Part shown: in pieces, positions 8,199 to 15,762 of the stretch
How positions within the stretch are numbered: position 1 is the stretch's first letter
Layout of the letters: each line of letters starts with the position of its first letter
Assembly (NCBI GenBank): GCA_029556545.1
Contig: JAKQEQ010000025.1
Coordinates: forward strand, 1-38,772
From: Candidatus Hydrogenedentota bacterium
GTDB taxonomy: Bacteria > Hydrogenedentota > Hydrogenedentia > Hydrogenedentales > JAGMZX01
Length of the DNA stretch: 38,772 nt
Reading direction: 5' to 3'
Notes under the pieces: generated by a model
What the model was told of the DNA's origin: nothing
The model's database searches: none
The model's input: only the letters and a program-made list of their open reading frames with translations
Made by a program: the position numbers and the translations under genes

Positions 8199-9056
8199 CT
8201 ACGCGGCCAGGCTTACCAGTTCTTCCACGAGCGCATACTGGTCGAGGAAGCTCTGGAAAATCGCGGGCTGGGTTTCCGAGCGAACGCCGGCGAGCGCCCA
8301 GATATCCTCGGCGGGCGCGTAGCGCGCTTCGGGCGCGGCATGGAGGCCGCAGGCGCCGCAGATATAGTCGGCCACGCCGACGCTCGCGGCGAGGACGCGG
8401 GCGGATTCGTCGGCACAGCGACTCAGGTCGTGATGGCTGTCGATAGCGTGGACGAGTTGGGGCGCCAATTTCCATTTCTCCGCCAAACGCGCGCCGACCT
8501 GGGCATGGTCCACGCCGAGTAGCGCCCGTTCGGCCTCGTACCAGGTGACGCCGCGCGCGCGCATGACGGCGGGTATCTTCGCCGTCTCGGCGGGGAGGAA
8601 TTCCTCGATGATGACCTTGCCGATGTCGTGCAGGAGACCGTAGACAAAGGCTTCGTCCGGGTTGGTGTGCCTGGACAGGGCGACGGCGGAACTCTCGGCG
8701 AGCGTGCGCATGAGTGCACCGCAGGCGATACTGTGGCGCAGAAACACGCTGGTGCCAGTCTTGAACGCATCGAAGACGGTGGCGGTGAGCGCGAGGTTCT
8801 TGATGACCTTGATGCCCAGCAGCACGACGGCGTGTTCAAGCGTGGTCACGTGTTGGCCGAGACCGTAGTAGGCGGAATTCACGAGACGCAGGGTCTTGAG
8901 CGAGAGTGCGGGGTCGGCGGCAATGACCGCAGCGACCTCCTTGAGGCGGCACTCAGGGTTCTCGACCATCTGGGTGACACGCACCACGGTTTCCGGGAGG
9001 CTTGGCAGCGTGACGACTTCGTCGAGGAAGTGCTCGATGTCGTACTGCGTGCTCAC
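8199..9056 (-). CDS. HDOD domain protein
   Basis: 285 residues. The HDOD fold (about 10-210) shows 'LPSLPETVVRVTQM', 'VAAVIAADPALSLKTLRLVNSAYYG', 'TLEHAVVLLGIKVIKNLALT' and 'GLLHDIGKVIIEEFLP'. HDOD proteins resemble HD phosphohydrolases but generally lack full metal sites and act in signalling or regulation; here the HD pair 'LHDIGK' is present, so activity is open. The GTG start at 9056 is preferred over ATG 9095. The short upstream frame keeps coding-like GC-rich third positions to its stop at 9053, giving a GTGA overlap, while the 9095 extension does not. RecF follows after 10 bp. Target unknown. Confidence 0.88.
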   Translation of the reverse strand: MSTQYDIEHFLDEVVTLPSLPETVVRVTQMVENPECRLKEVAAVIAADPALSLKTLRLVNSAYYGLGQHVTTLEHAVVLLGIKVIKNLALTATVFDAFKTGTSVFLRHSIACGALMRTLAESSAVALSRHTNPDEAFVYGLLHDIGKVIIEEFLPAETAKIPAVMRARGVTWYEAERALLGVDHAQVGARLAEKWKLAPQLVHAIDSHHDLSRCADESARVLAASVGVADYICGACGLHAAPEARYAPAEDIWALAGVRSETQPAIFQSFLDQYALVEELVSLAA

Positions 9057-9211
9057 GGGGCGCCGTCCACCTCGCCCGGCGGCGGCAAGTTGCATGCGCC
9101 GAAGGCGCGCTCCTGCATACCCAGGATATCGGCGACCTGCCGGGGATGGAAGAGGGACAAGACGGCGGAAAGCATCTGCGTTTGCGGCCCCGATCCTTCT
9201 TCCCCAGGCAT
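9053..9211 (-). CDS. Small hypothetical ORF coupled to the HDOD gene
   Basis: Up to 52 residues from ATG 9211, or 40 from ATG 9175; the frame is open back to 9355. Its third codon positions are strongly G/C from about 9175 to the stop, as in neighbouring real genes, and it ends in a GTGA overlap with the HDOD start. 'HPRQVADILGMQERAFG' resembles the first half of an excisionase/MerR-type helix-turn-helix. No good ribosome-binding site is visible. It may be a real small protein, a leader for HDOD translation, or the end of a decayed gene. Confidence 0.4.
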   Translation of the reverse strand: MPGEEGSGPQTQMLSAVLSLFHPRQVADILGMQERAFGACNLPPPGEVDGAP

Positions 9212-9239
9212 CACCGCGGCGGCCCCTTTCGGATTCTGG

Positions 9240-9260
9240 CGTGGTCCCACTAAGACCACG
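9240..9260. other. Inverted repeat downstream of the TIGR04073 gene
   Basis: Arms CGTGGTC and GACCACG pair perfectly around a 7-nt loop, about 70 bp past the TIGR04073 stop. There is no U-tract on the minus strand. It may cause transcript pausing or processing, and it argues against extending the small ORF upstream of about 9211. Confidence 0.5.
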
Positions 9261-9332
9261 TTACAGGGACGCCCCCCCAACAACGTGAGCGCCCCAACCA
9301 TAGCGGGACCCTGACGCCTCCACTGGATAGCA

Positions 9333-9716
9333 TCAGAATATGAATTCGGGCTCAAGGACGGCTTCGTAATTGACGTCGTGGTCAGAGAAGGGAAAGGTAA
9401 CTACCTCGAAGACGCCGGTCCCGGTGCGGACCACCGCCCGGGCGGTTCCGAGTACGGGAGCGACGCCCACAAGATATCCCAACGGTTGGCCTTCTTTGAG
9501 CTTGCGGTCCCAAGTGACCGGGATTTCGGCCCACCCGAGCAGGATATTCGAGATGCCGCGCCCCAGCTTGGTCAGCACCTTTTCGAAGCCGGTCGGCTTG
9601 GGCAGGTCCAAGTCGGGATTGAAATGCTGGGCAACGGCCAATGGGGTCTCCAAGAGAATGCCCACCGTTAACATGACCACCACCACGGTCAGAACCCGCT
9701 TCTTACGCTTGTTCAC
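9333..9716 (-). CDS. Exosortase system-associated protein, TIGR04073 family
   Basis: 127 residues from GTG 9716, chosen because AAGGAGG lies 8 nt upstream; the ATG at 9803 is upstream of the promoter and is not used. A basic start (residues 2-7) and a hydrophobic segment (8-30, ending near 'AVA') form a signal peptide. The mature part shows the family's pattern: 'KLGRGISNILLGWAEIP', 'GVAPVLGTARAVVRTGTGVFEVVTFPF', and the end 'VLEPEFIF'. This small exported family is associated with genomes that have exosortase/PEP-CTERM sorting; its molecular role is unknown. No exosortase gene is in the window. Confidence 0.85.
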   Translation of the reverse strand: MNKRKKRVLTVVVVMLTVGILLETPLAVAQHFNPDLDLPKPTGFEKVLTKLGRGISNILLGWAEIPVTWDRKLKEGQPLGYLVGVAPVLGTARAVVRTGTGVFEVVTFPFSDHDVNYEAVLEPEFIF

Positions 9717-9774
9717 CTCGACGCCCTCCTTAAGGCGGTGTCGCCGCTTCACTTCCGCTTTCACCAACAACGGC

Positions 9775-9803
9775 AGTCTAGCATACTCCCTTAGCGCTGT
9801 CAA
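9775..9803 (-). promoter_or_regulatory. Sigma70-type promoter for the TIGR04073 gene
   Basis: On the minus strand, TTGACA (9803-9798) and TAGACT (9780-9775) are separated by exactly 17 bp. Predicted transcription starts near 9768, about 50 nt before the GTG start with its strong ribosome-binding site. It may also serve part of the downstream run of genes. Confidence 0.75.
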
Positions 9804-10052
9804 TTGTTTACCGCAGGCCGATGGCTTGCGCGGGACGCCGGGGTCGACATCGCACCATAATGCAGCGACGGTATTTCAAATCAGAACGAAAGTGTGGTCT
9901 GGGGTCGGGAACAGGACGCCCGGACAATACTCTTAAGCTCCGGCGCGGTCGTGACTTACGCCGAAAATGAATACTTGGCACGCCCCGTGCGTCTTTTCAG
10001 GTGCGCCATTGCGGCGCGGGACGGCGAAATCTTAGCAGGAGGCCATTCTGCA
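9804..10052. other. Intergenic region before the hsp20 remnant
   Basis: The open frame across this stretch (from 9894) has no recognisable product until it enters the hsp20-like part. The only clear element is the ribosome-binding sequence AGGAGG at about 10036-10041, ahead of the ATG at 10053. Confidence 0.5.
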
Positions 10053-10308
10053 ATGACGACGCTGATGATGCTGCCGCGCGGACCGCGGCGCGTCTCCCCC
10101 GCGTTCTTTCAGATTGACCGCGAGATGGCGGGCAACCTTTTTGGTGATGACGGGATTATGGATGACAACGGGCCGGTTTCCGCGGCGGACCTGCCCGAGA
10201 CGAATGAAGGCGAATGTCAACGCGACGTTCAAGAACGGCGTTCTTAAGGTGACGATTCGGAAGTCGGAGCAACGAAGAAGGAAGCGAGTCAGAGCGCAAG
10301 CAAACTAA
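10053..10308 (+). pseudogene. Small heat-shock protein (Hsp20) remnant with internal deletion
   Basis: An ATG with AGGAGG about 11 nt upstream begins an Hsp20-like N terminus that ends in 'ADLPETNE', equivalent to the 'PADIxETDE' that opens the alpha-crystallin domain. The sequence then passes, in another frame, straight to 'KANVNATFKNGVLKVTIRKSE', the last strands of that domain (usual form I-K-A-x-F-K-N-G-V-L-x-V-x-x-P-K). About 60-70 residues of the domain core are missing and the frames do not join. The first frame stops at 10247 and the second at 10308. I therefore call it a decayed chaperone gene. Confidence 0.7.
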
Positions 10309-10361
10309 GTCTTCTACACCCTCATACACCCATCCCACCGCCCCCGCGTGGCCTCCCCCTC

Positions 10362-10388
10362 CCCCCGCGCGGGGGCCAAATTTATTGG
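10362..10388 (+). terminator. Possible terminator hairpin
   Basis: The perfect palindrome CCCCCGCGCGGGGG (10362-10375) is followed by an AT-rich CCAAATTTATT. It lies past the hsp20 remnant and before the tetR promoter. The T-run is weak, so this is tentative. Confidence 0.35.
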
Positions 10389-10443
10389 GGGCGGGACGCG
10401 CGCATTCCTCGGGGGCCAGGGTTTTGGAGACATCTCGCGTCCG

Positions 10444-10473
10444 TTGCGCCAACGATATCGTGCGTTCTATACT
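10444..10473 (+). promoter_or_regulatory. Candidate promoter of the TetR gene with embedded palindrome
   Basis: TTGCGC (10444-10449) and TATACT (10468-10473) are 18 bp apart, about 40 bp before the ATG. The perfect 10-bp palindrome ACGATATCGT (10452-10461) sits between the two boxes, a position suited to an autoregulatory operator. Confidence 0.45.
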
Positions 10474-10514
10474 TTCCTCACTTTCCTCATGACGGCACGA
10501 CGAAGGGCATTCTT

Positions 10515-11162
10515 ATGAAGTCTTCAGATGGGCCGGCGAACGCGAGCACGGCCCGGATTCTTCAGGTGGCCACGGCGCTATTCGCCGAGCGCGGATTCCA
10601 CGGCGTGACCACGCGCCAGATTGCCTCAGCGGCGGGTCTTAACATCGCCACGGTTCACCACCACGTAGGGACCAAGCGCGAACTGTACCGGAAGGTCTAT
10701 CAGGCGTTCGCGGAAGAAGACGAGGCGTTCGTACACGAGATTGAAGGGCTTTTCGCGCGCGTGGACCCGGGCGACGGCGACGCGATGCGTTGCTTGCTGG
10801 AGCACGTCGCGGACCGGGTAGTGACGTTCGCCGTCGAGCGACCCGTTCGCGCGCGGCTCATGCTGCGGCATTGGCTCACGCCGGACAAGGATTTCGTCGC
10901 GTTTGACGCCGATCACTCCCTCAAGATGTTCAAGCGCGTTCGCCAGTTAGTCGCGTCGGCGCGAAAAAAGGGGACGCTGCAGCCGCGGCTGGACATCGGC
11001 CTGTTGCTGCGGAGTCTGGACTGGCTTGTTTACGGGTACGTGGTGTCGGGCGCGTTCGACTGGAAGACGTGGCGGGAGGATCCGGCCAGCGCGAAGCATC
11101 TGCGCGCGTTCAAGGGGCTCGTGCGCGAGTACCTGGTTTGCATGTGCGGTCTGGACGGCTGA
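10515..11162 (+). CDS. TetR/AcrR family transcriptional regulator
   Basis: 215 residues. The N-terminal TetR helix-turn-helix (about 12-58) is typical: 'ILQVATALFAERGFHGVTTRQIASAAGLNIATVHHHVGTKRELYRKVY'-type spacing, with Gly in the turn and the recognition helix around 'NIATVHHH'. The all-helical C-terminal part (about 75-205) should bind a ligand and form the dimer; it contains 'VERPVRARLMLRHWL'. The ligand is not predictable. The gene stands alone; its downstream neighbour is convergent, so it may regulate itself or distant genes. A palindrome in its own promoter fits autorepression. Confidence 0.9.
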   Translation: MKSSDGPANASTARILQVATALFAERGFHGVTTRQIASAAGLNIATVHHHVGTKRELYRKVYQAFAEEDEAFVHEIEGLFARVDPGDGDAMRCLLEHVADRVVTFAVERPVRARLMLRHWLTPDKDFVAFDADHSLKMFKRVRQLVASARKKGTLQPRLDIGLLLRSLDWLVYGYVVSGAFDWKTWREDPASAKHLRAFKGLVREYLVCMCGLDG

Positions 11163-11163
11163 G

Positions 11164-11208
11164 GATCGGACAGATCAGACGGATCAGACGGATCGGACGG
11201 ATCGGAGG
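11164..11208. repeat. Tandem 9-bp GATCGGACG repeat array
   Basis: Five consecutive units (GATCGGACA, GATCAGACG, GATCAGACG, GATCGGACG, GATCGGAGG) begin two bases after the tetR stop and fill the junction with the convergent PLP-enzyme gene. Similar arrays lie at 17077-17146 and 28856-28893. Each unit carries GATC. Confidence 0.85.
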
Positions 11209-11211
11209 ATA

Positions 11212-12402
11212 TCAGAGAAAGCACCAGCCTTGGCCGCGATAGGTGGGCGTTTCCTCGATGATTCTGCCGCGAGACACGAGCAGGAGCGTGTTGAAGCGCT
11301 CGCAGAGTTCCCCCGCTTTCGCGTGTCGCATGAACACCGGGTCGCCCAGCCCGAGCTTCTCTGGGCCGTCGTAGCGTACCGGCGTCTGGACCTCGCCCGC
11401 GCCTTCCTGGACGATCAACCGCGCACCTTCCGGGAGATAGGGCTGCGGCAGCTTGTCCGGGGCCGCCGCGCCGGACGCGATATAGCCGCCGCCCTGGCAG
11501 GTGTAGACGCCGGGTTCGGGCCGCCGCACCACCTCGACGGCGAATCCCGCGGCGGGGGCGTGCTTGAAGCGCTGATAGTGGTCAAAAAGCGCGGGACTGA
11601 AGAAACCTGACCCGACGGTCAATTCCGTTACGGTCGCGTCCTCGCGCGTCGATTCGACGCTGCCCGTGCCACCGCCATTCACGAAGCGAGGTTCGAACCC
11701 GTCCTCCCGCAGCGCCGCCACCACAGCGGCGCGTCGCCGCGCGACCTCCTGAATCGAGCGCCACTTCAATACGGCGACCAAGCCGTTCTTGAGCACGGCG
11801 CGCGGCGCGTAGTCGGGGAGCCCGGCAATTTGCGCCTCGTAGCCCATCAGGCCGTCCAGGGAGACGTGCTTGCATCGTCGAATATACCGCGCGACGGCGA
11901 CCGCCTGGTCGGGCGTACGGACGGGGGAGCGCCGCACGCCGAAGTATATGCCGGGAAAGCGGGACGCCATGTCGATGTCGAGGCACACGGGAATCTTGAC
12001 GCGGGCGTCGGCCCCGGCGCGTTCGAGCCGGCGGACGTGATCGTTGCAGTCGATCATGAGGACGATGCGCTTGCCGGCGCGGATCGCGTCGCACACGCCG
12101 GAACTCGTCACTTCGCTCAGAACCGGGTAGGCGACGAGGATGTCGTCGAAGCCCTCGGCGGCGAGAAGCGCGGCCTCGCGGGCACTGTAGGCCATAACAC
12201 CGCGGAAGTGCGCATCGTCTTCGAGGATGCGCCGCATCAACGCCACGCAACGGATGGATTTCGACGCGATGCGCACCGGCGCGCCGTTCGCGCGGGCGGC
12301 AATGGCCTTCGTGTTCTCGTCGAACAGGTCGAGGTCGACGTAGGCGAAGGGCAGCGGCCTTCCGCGAAACACCCGTTTGTAATAGCGATACCGGTCTTGC
12401 AT
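11212..12402 (-). CDS. D-threonine aldolase / D-serine dehydratase-like PLP enzyme
   Basis: 396 residues. The N-terminal alanine-racemase-type TIM barrel begins 'PFAYVDLDLFDENTKAI' and has the PLP lysine in 'VRIASKSIRC' (about residue 48). 'KHVSLDGLMGYEAQI' and a glycine-rich phosphate-binding region 'NGGGTGSVEST' follow. The C-terminal D-serine-dehydratase-like domain ends with 'FMRHAKAGELCERFN', which supplies the His/Cys metal ligands of the family. Members use PLP and a divalent metal to cleave D-threonine or related 3-hydroxy amino acids or to deaminate D-serine; the substrate cannot be fixed here. The gene runs divergently from the acetyltransferase gene and convergently to tetR. Confidence 0.82.
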   Translation of the reverse strand: MQDRYRYYKRVFRGRPLPFAYVDLDLFDENTKAIAARANGAPVRIASKSIRCVALMRRILEDDAHFRGVMAYSAREAALLAAEGFDDILVAYPVLSEVTSSGVCDAIRAGKRIVLMIDCNDHVRRLERAGADARVKIPVCLDIDMASRFPGIYFGVRRSPVRTPDQAVAVARYIRRCKHVSLDGLMGYEAQIAGLPDYAPRAVLKNGLVAVLKWRSIQEVARRRAAVVAALREDGFEPRFVNGGGTGSVESTREDATVTELTVGSGFFSPALFDHYQRFKHAPAAGFAVEVVRRPEPGVYTCQGGGYIASGAAAPDKLPQPYLPEGARLIVQEGAGEVQTPVRYDGPEKLGLGDPVFMRHAKAGELCERFNTLLLVSRGRIIEETPTYRGQGWCFL

Positions 12403-12488
12403 GCGCCGCGCGGTCCCTTTGCCAATCCATTGATTGATATCTTATCGTAACGGCGGACACGCGCGCATGCCGCGTGCGGGGAGTTTCG

Positions 12489-12944
12489 ATGTTCATGAAA
12501 CCGCGTTTCGCTTCGCTGGACGAGATTCTTCCGCTGCGTCAGGCGGTGATTATCGCGGGCACGACCCGCGACAGCCCGTTTTTCCCCGGCGACCGCGACG
12601 CGACCACACGGCACGCCGGTGTTTTCGACGGCGACCGCTGCATCGCGTGCGCGACGTTTCTGATCCAGCCGTTCGAGGGCCGGCCCGCATGGCAGTTGCG
12701 CGGTATGGCCACGGCGCCGGAGCGGCGCGGTCAAGGACTTGGCCGCGCGCTGATCGCGTTCGCGGAAGCGACCTTGCCCGCGGAATCGGGCCTGGGTGTG
12801 CTATGGTGCAACGCCCGGGAACCGGCCGCCGGCTTTTACGAGACACTGGGTTGGCGGAGGGTGTCCGGCGTGTTTGACGTGCCCGGTGTGGGGCCGCACT
12901 TTCGCATGGTCCGGCAATTGCCGGACGAGCACGAGGACGCCTGA
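12489..12944 (+). CDS. GNAT family N-acetyltransferase
   Basis: 151 residues. The acetyl-CoA-binding motif A is clear: 'LRGMATAPERRGQGLGRALIAFAE' (Q/R-x-x-G-x-G/A as 'RRGQGLG', about residues 75-83). It is followed by 'LWCNAREPAAGFYETLGWRRVSGVFDVPGVGPHFRM', the usual motif B region. The acceptor is unknown. ATG 12489 is preferred because GGGGAG lies 7 nt before it; an ATG six bases later is also possible. The symporter gene starts 22 bp downstream, so they may share a transcript. Confidence 0.88.
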   Translation: MFMKPRFASLDEILPLRQAVIIAGTTRDSPFFPGDRDATTRHAGVFDGDRCIACATFLIQPFEGRPAWQLRGMATAPERRGQGLGRALIAFAEATLPAESGLGVLWCNAREPAAGFYETLGWRRVSGVFDVPGVGPHFRMVRQLPDEHEDA

Positions 12945-12966
12945 TGCGCGCGACAGGAGCAACACC

Positions 12967-14685
12967 ATGATCGCCGCAGATTACCTGATTGTAGCCGGCT
13001 TCTTTGTGGTCATGCTGGGGATTGGCGTGTTCTTCGCGGGGCGCATGCGCAATTTGACGGATTTCTTCGGCGGAGGGCAACAGGTTCCGTGGTGGGTATC
13101 CGGCGTCTCGTTGTACATGACCAGCTTCAGCGCCTTCGCCATCGTCAGTTACTCGGCCCTCGCCTACACGGACGGCTTCGTCGCCGTTATCATTTGGTGG
13201 CTTGTGGCGGTGTGCTGCGTCATCAGCGCGCGGTTCTTCGCCGCGCGGTGGCGGCGCGCGGCGGTCACCAGTCCCCTCGAATTCGTGGAGCGCCGCTACG
13301 GTGCGGCGCTGCGCCAGGGGTTCGCGTGGGCGGGCGTGCCGCTGCTGATTATCGACGACGCGCTCAAGTTGTTCGTGATCGGGACCATGGTCAACGAGAT
13401 TCTGGGTATCGCGCCGGGCGACAACCTGGTCGTTGCGATCGCCGCGTGCGGGCTGATCATGCTGGCGTATACGCTGCTCGGCGGTCTGTGGGCGGTGATG
13501 ATTACCGACTTCGTGCAGTTTGTCGTCATGGGCGTCGTGGTCGCGGTTCTCGCGCCGCTCGTTCTGGCGAGCGTCGGCGGGTTGGGCGCGCTCTTCGAGG
13601 GACTACCGCCGGAGACGTGGACGCCCACATCGCCAAAGTACCCTTGGTATTGGGTGCTTTCCTTCTTCACGGTCATGACGTTCTCGTACACGGTGAAATG
13701 GCCCCTCGTGCAGCGGTACTACGCTGTGCGGACCGACAGCGACGCGCGGCGCGTGGGTTACCTGGTCGCCGTGCTGACGCTGGTCACTATGCCGTTGATT
13801 CTCCTCCCGGCGTTCGCGGCGCGACTGTTGCCGGAGACGATCGCGCCCAATTCCGTTTATGCGACGGTCTGCAAACAGTTGCTGCCCGCGGGGATGGTCG
13901 GCATGGTCATCGCGGCCATGTTCTCGGCGACGATGTCCACGCTTTCGAGCGATTACAACGCGGCCGCGGCGGTGATCACGAAGGACATCTACGCGCGCCT
14001 GTTCACACGCGACGGAGAGCCGCGCGCGCCGGTGCTGGCGGGCCGGATCGCGACGCTGATCGTGGGACTGATCGCGCTGGGGATCGCGCTGCTGCTCGCG
14101 CGGTTGCCGGGCGAGGTGGAACTCGTCAAGATCATGGCGGAGTTGTTCAGCGTGCTGTTGCCTCCGGTGGCGGTGCCGATGATGTTCGGTTTGCTGACGC
14201 GTCGCGTATCGAACGCGGGCGGGCTCGGCGGATTTCTGGCGGGCGCGTGCTGCGGGCTGGCGGCGTATGGCGCGAGTTTCGTCGGAGAGTGGGCGTTTCT
14301 GCGCGGTGTGCCGTGCATGACCTGGATAACGGTCCTTCCCACGCTCGGGGTCATGGGCGCGCTGAGTTTCCTTGTGCCGGATCCGCCGCGGAAGCAGGAA
14401 GACGCAGCGCGCTTCGTACAGGGGCTTTCCGGGGCGGTTCCGCCGCGCGAGCGCGTTCCGGCGGGCGAAGCAAGCAACGCTGCGCCGGCGGCGCTCGAAA
14501 TCATCGGCTGGTCCGGCGGCGCGATGGGCGCGCTGCTTCCGTTGTCGATACTTGTGACCGGTACGTCGCCTGTGCCGTGGCTCTCGGTGGTTGTGGGCGC
14601 GGCGCTCATGACGGCGGGAGGCGCGGCGGTCGTCGGGTCGCGCCTGCTCCGGCGCAGGTCCGCGGAAAACGCTGAGAGGAGGTAG
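12967..14685 (+). CDS. Sodium:solute symporter (SSS family)
   Basis: 572 residues with about 13-14 hydrophobic segments from residue 5 onward. Family features include 'DFFGGGQQVPWWVSGVSLYMTSFSAFAIVSYSALAY' (segments 1-2, with the unwound region), 'LGGLWAVMITDFVQFVVMG', and 'GMVGMVIAAMFSATMSTLSSDYNAAAAVITKDIY', where the Ser/Thr pair of the second sodium site is expected. It should import a small solute with sodium across the inner membrane. AGGAG lies 7 nt before the ATG. The next two genes encode an oxidoreductase and an aminotransferase, so the substrate may be a polyol, sugar acid or amino sugar (inference). Confidence 0.92.
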   Translation: MIAADYLIVAGFFVVMLGIGVFFAGRMRNLTDFFGGGQQVPWWVSGVSLYMTSFSAFAIVSYSALAYTDGFVAVIIWWLVAVCCVISARFFAARWRRAAVTSPLEFVERRYGAALRQGFAWAGVPLLIIDDALKLFVIGTMVNEILGIAPGDNLVVAIAACGLIMLAYTLLGGLWAVMITDFVQFVVMGVVVAVLAPLVLASVGGLGALFEGLPPETWTPTSPKYPWYWVLSFFTVMTFSYTVKWPLVQRYYAVRTDSDARRVGYLVAVLTLVTMPLILLPAFAARLLPETIAPNSVYATVCKQLLPAGMVGMVIAAMFSATMSTLSSDYNAAAAVITKDIYARLFTRDGEPRAPVLAGRIATLIVGLIALGIALLLARLPGEVELVKIMAELFSVLLPPVAVPMMFGLLTRRVSNAGGLGGFLAGACCGLAAYGASFVGEWAFLRGVPCMTWITVLPTLGVMGALSFLVPDPPRKQEDAARFVQGLSGAVPPRERVPAGEASNAAPAALEIIGWSGGAMGALLPLSILVTGTSPVPWLSVVVGAALMTAGGAAVVGSRLLRRRSAENAERR

Positions 14686-14691
14686 TGCGCC

Positions 14692-15738
14692 ATGGCGAGG
14701 GAGGATACGCTGGGCGTCGGCATTATCGGTTCGGGGTTTATGGGTCAGACCTACGCGCGCACGGTCCGGGATATGGTCGATGGCGCGACGCTGGTGGCCG
14801 TGGCGGGAGGCACTCGCGCCGGGGACCTGGCGCAAGAATACGGCATCGCGCAATGCGCCACGTATCAGGAACTGGTCGAACGCCGCGACGTGGACCTCGT
14901 CTTCATCGCAACGCCGCACGCCTTGCACGCGGAGCAGGCAATCGAGGCAGCCCGCGCCGGGAAGCATTTGTTGATTGACAAGCCGATGGCCTGCACCGTC
15001 GCGGCCTGCGACGCAATCCTCGATGCGTGCCGCGCGGGCGGTTTGAAATGCGGCGTCACGTTTACGCAGCGGACGCGCGTGGGTTTCGCGAAGGCGCTTG
15101 CGTTGATCGCCACGGGTCGGCTTGGGGCGGTTCTCCACGTACGGACGTATCAGGTCGTGCCGGAAGGGCTCGGGGTCGTGCCGCGATGGCAAATGTCGGC
15201 GGAGAATATCGGGCTGCTCTTCGGCCACGGCATCCACAACATCGACGCGGTGCGCGCGATCACGGGGCAGGAGATTCGATCCGTCTTCGCGAAGACGCGC
15301 ACGTTCAGCGGCGCGCCGGTGGATGGCGTATCGGACGTGCTGCTGACGATGGGCGACGGGTCGGTTCATTACGTGTTCTGCTCGTTCGAGGCGCCCAAGC
15401 CCGGTTTCCCGCGCAACGGGTTCGGGGCGCGCATTCTTTGCGAAAGAGGCCTCATCGACTTGGACGGCTACGGGGAGACGCGGGTCTCTGTCGAAGGCGA
15501 CCCTTGGGAGACGATCGCGGTGCAACCGCCGGTCGATTGGGCGGGGGCGGGTTTCCTCGACCCGAACCGCCTGGAGGCGTACGGGCTGTTGATCCAGGAC
15601 CTGGTCAACGCGATTCGAGAGGATCGCGATCCGGCGATTACGGGCTGGGACGGGCGACAGGCGGTGGCGGCGGCGCTCGCCGCATACGAGTCGAGCCGCA
15701 CCGGGGCGGAAATCACTCTTGATATGTTTGCCAACTAA
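14692..15738 (+). CDS. Gfo/Idh/MocA family oxidoreductase
   Basis: 348 residues. The N-terminal Rossmann fold has 'GVGIIGSGFMGQTYA' (about residues 8-22) for NAD(P). 'DLVFIATPHALHAEQAIEAARAGKHLLIDKPMACTV' follows, with the family's conserved Lys-Pro pair as DKP rather than the usual EKP. The C-terminal alpha/beta domain contains 'GHGIHNIDAVRAITG', whose His is the likely catalytic residue of the G-H-x-x-D/H-x-x-D motif. Enzymes of this family oxidise or reduce sugars, inositols and related hydroxyls. AGGAGG overlaps the symporter stop, so translation is coupled. Substrate unknown. Confidence 0.92.
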   Translation: MAREDTLGVGIIGSGFMGQTYARTVRDMVDGATLVAVAGGTRAGDLAQEYGIAQCATYQELVERRDVDLVFIATPHALHAEQAIEAARAGKHLLIDKPMACTVAACDAILDACRAGGLKCGVTFTQRTRVGFAKALALIATGRLGAVLHVRTYQVVPEGLGVVPRWQMSAENIGLLFGHGIHNIDAVRAITGQEIRSVFAKTRTFSGAPVDGVSDVLLTMGDGSVHYVFCSFEAPKPGFPRNGFGARILCERGLIDLDGYGETRVSVEGDPWETIAVQPPVDWAGAGFLDPNRLEAYGLLIQDLVNAIREDRDPAITGWDGRQAVAAALAAYESSRTGAEITLDMFAN

Positions 15739-15762
15739 GTATATTTTGGAGAATGCTGCTTT

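Noticed and set aside
9894-10247. 117-codon frame as an intact gene
   Set aside because: Only its second half is recognisable, as a broken Hsp20. The first half precedes a strong ribosome-binding site at 10036-10041.
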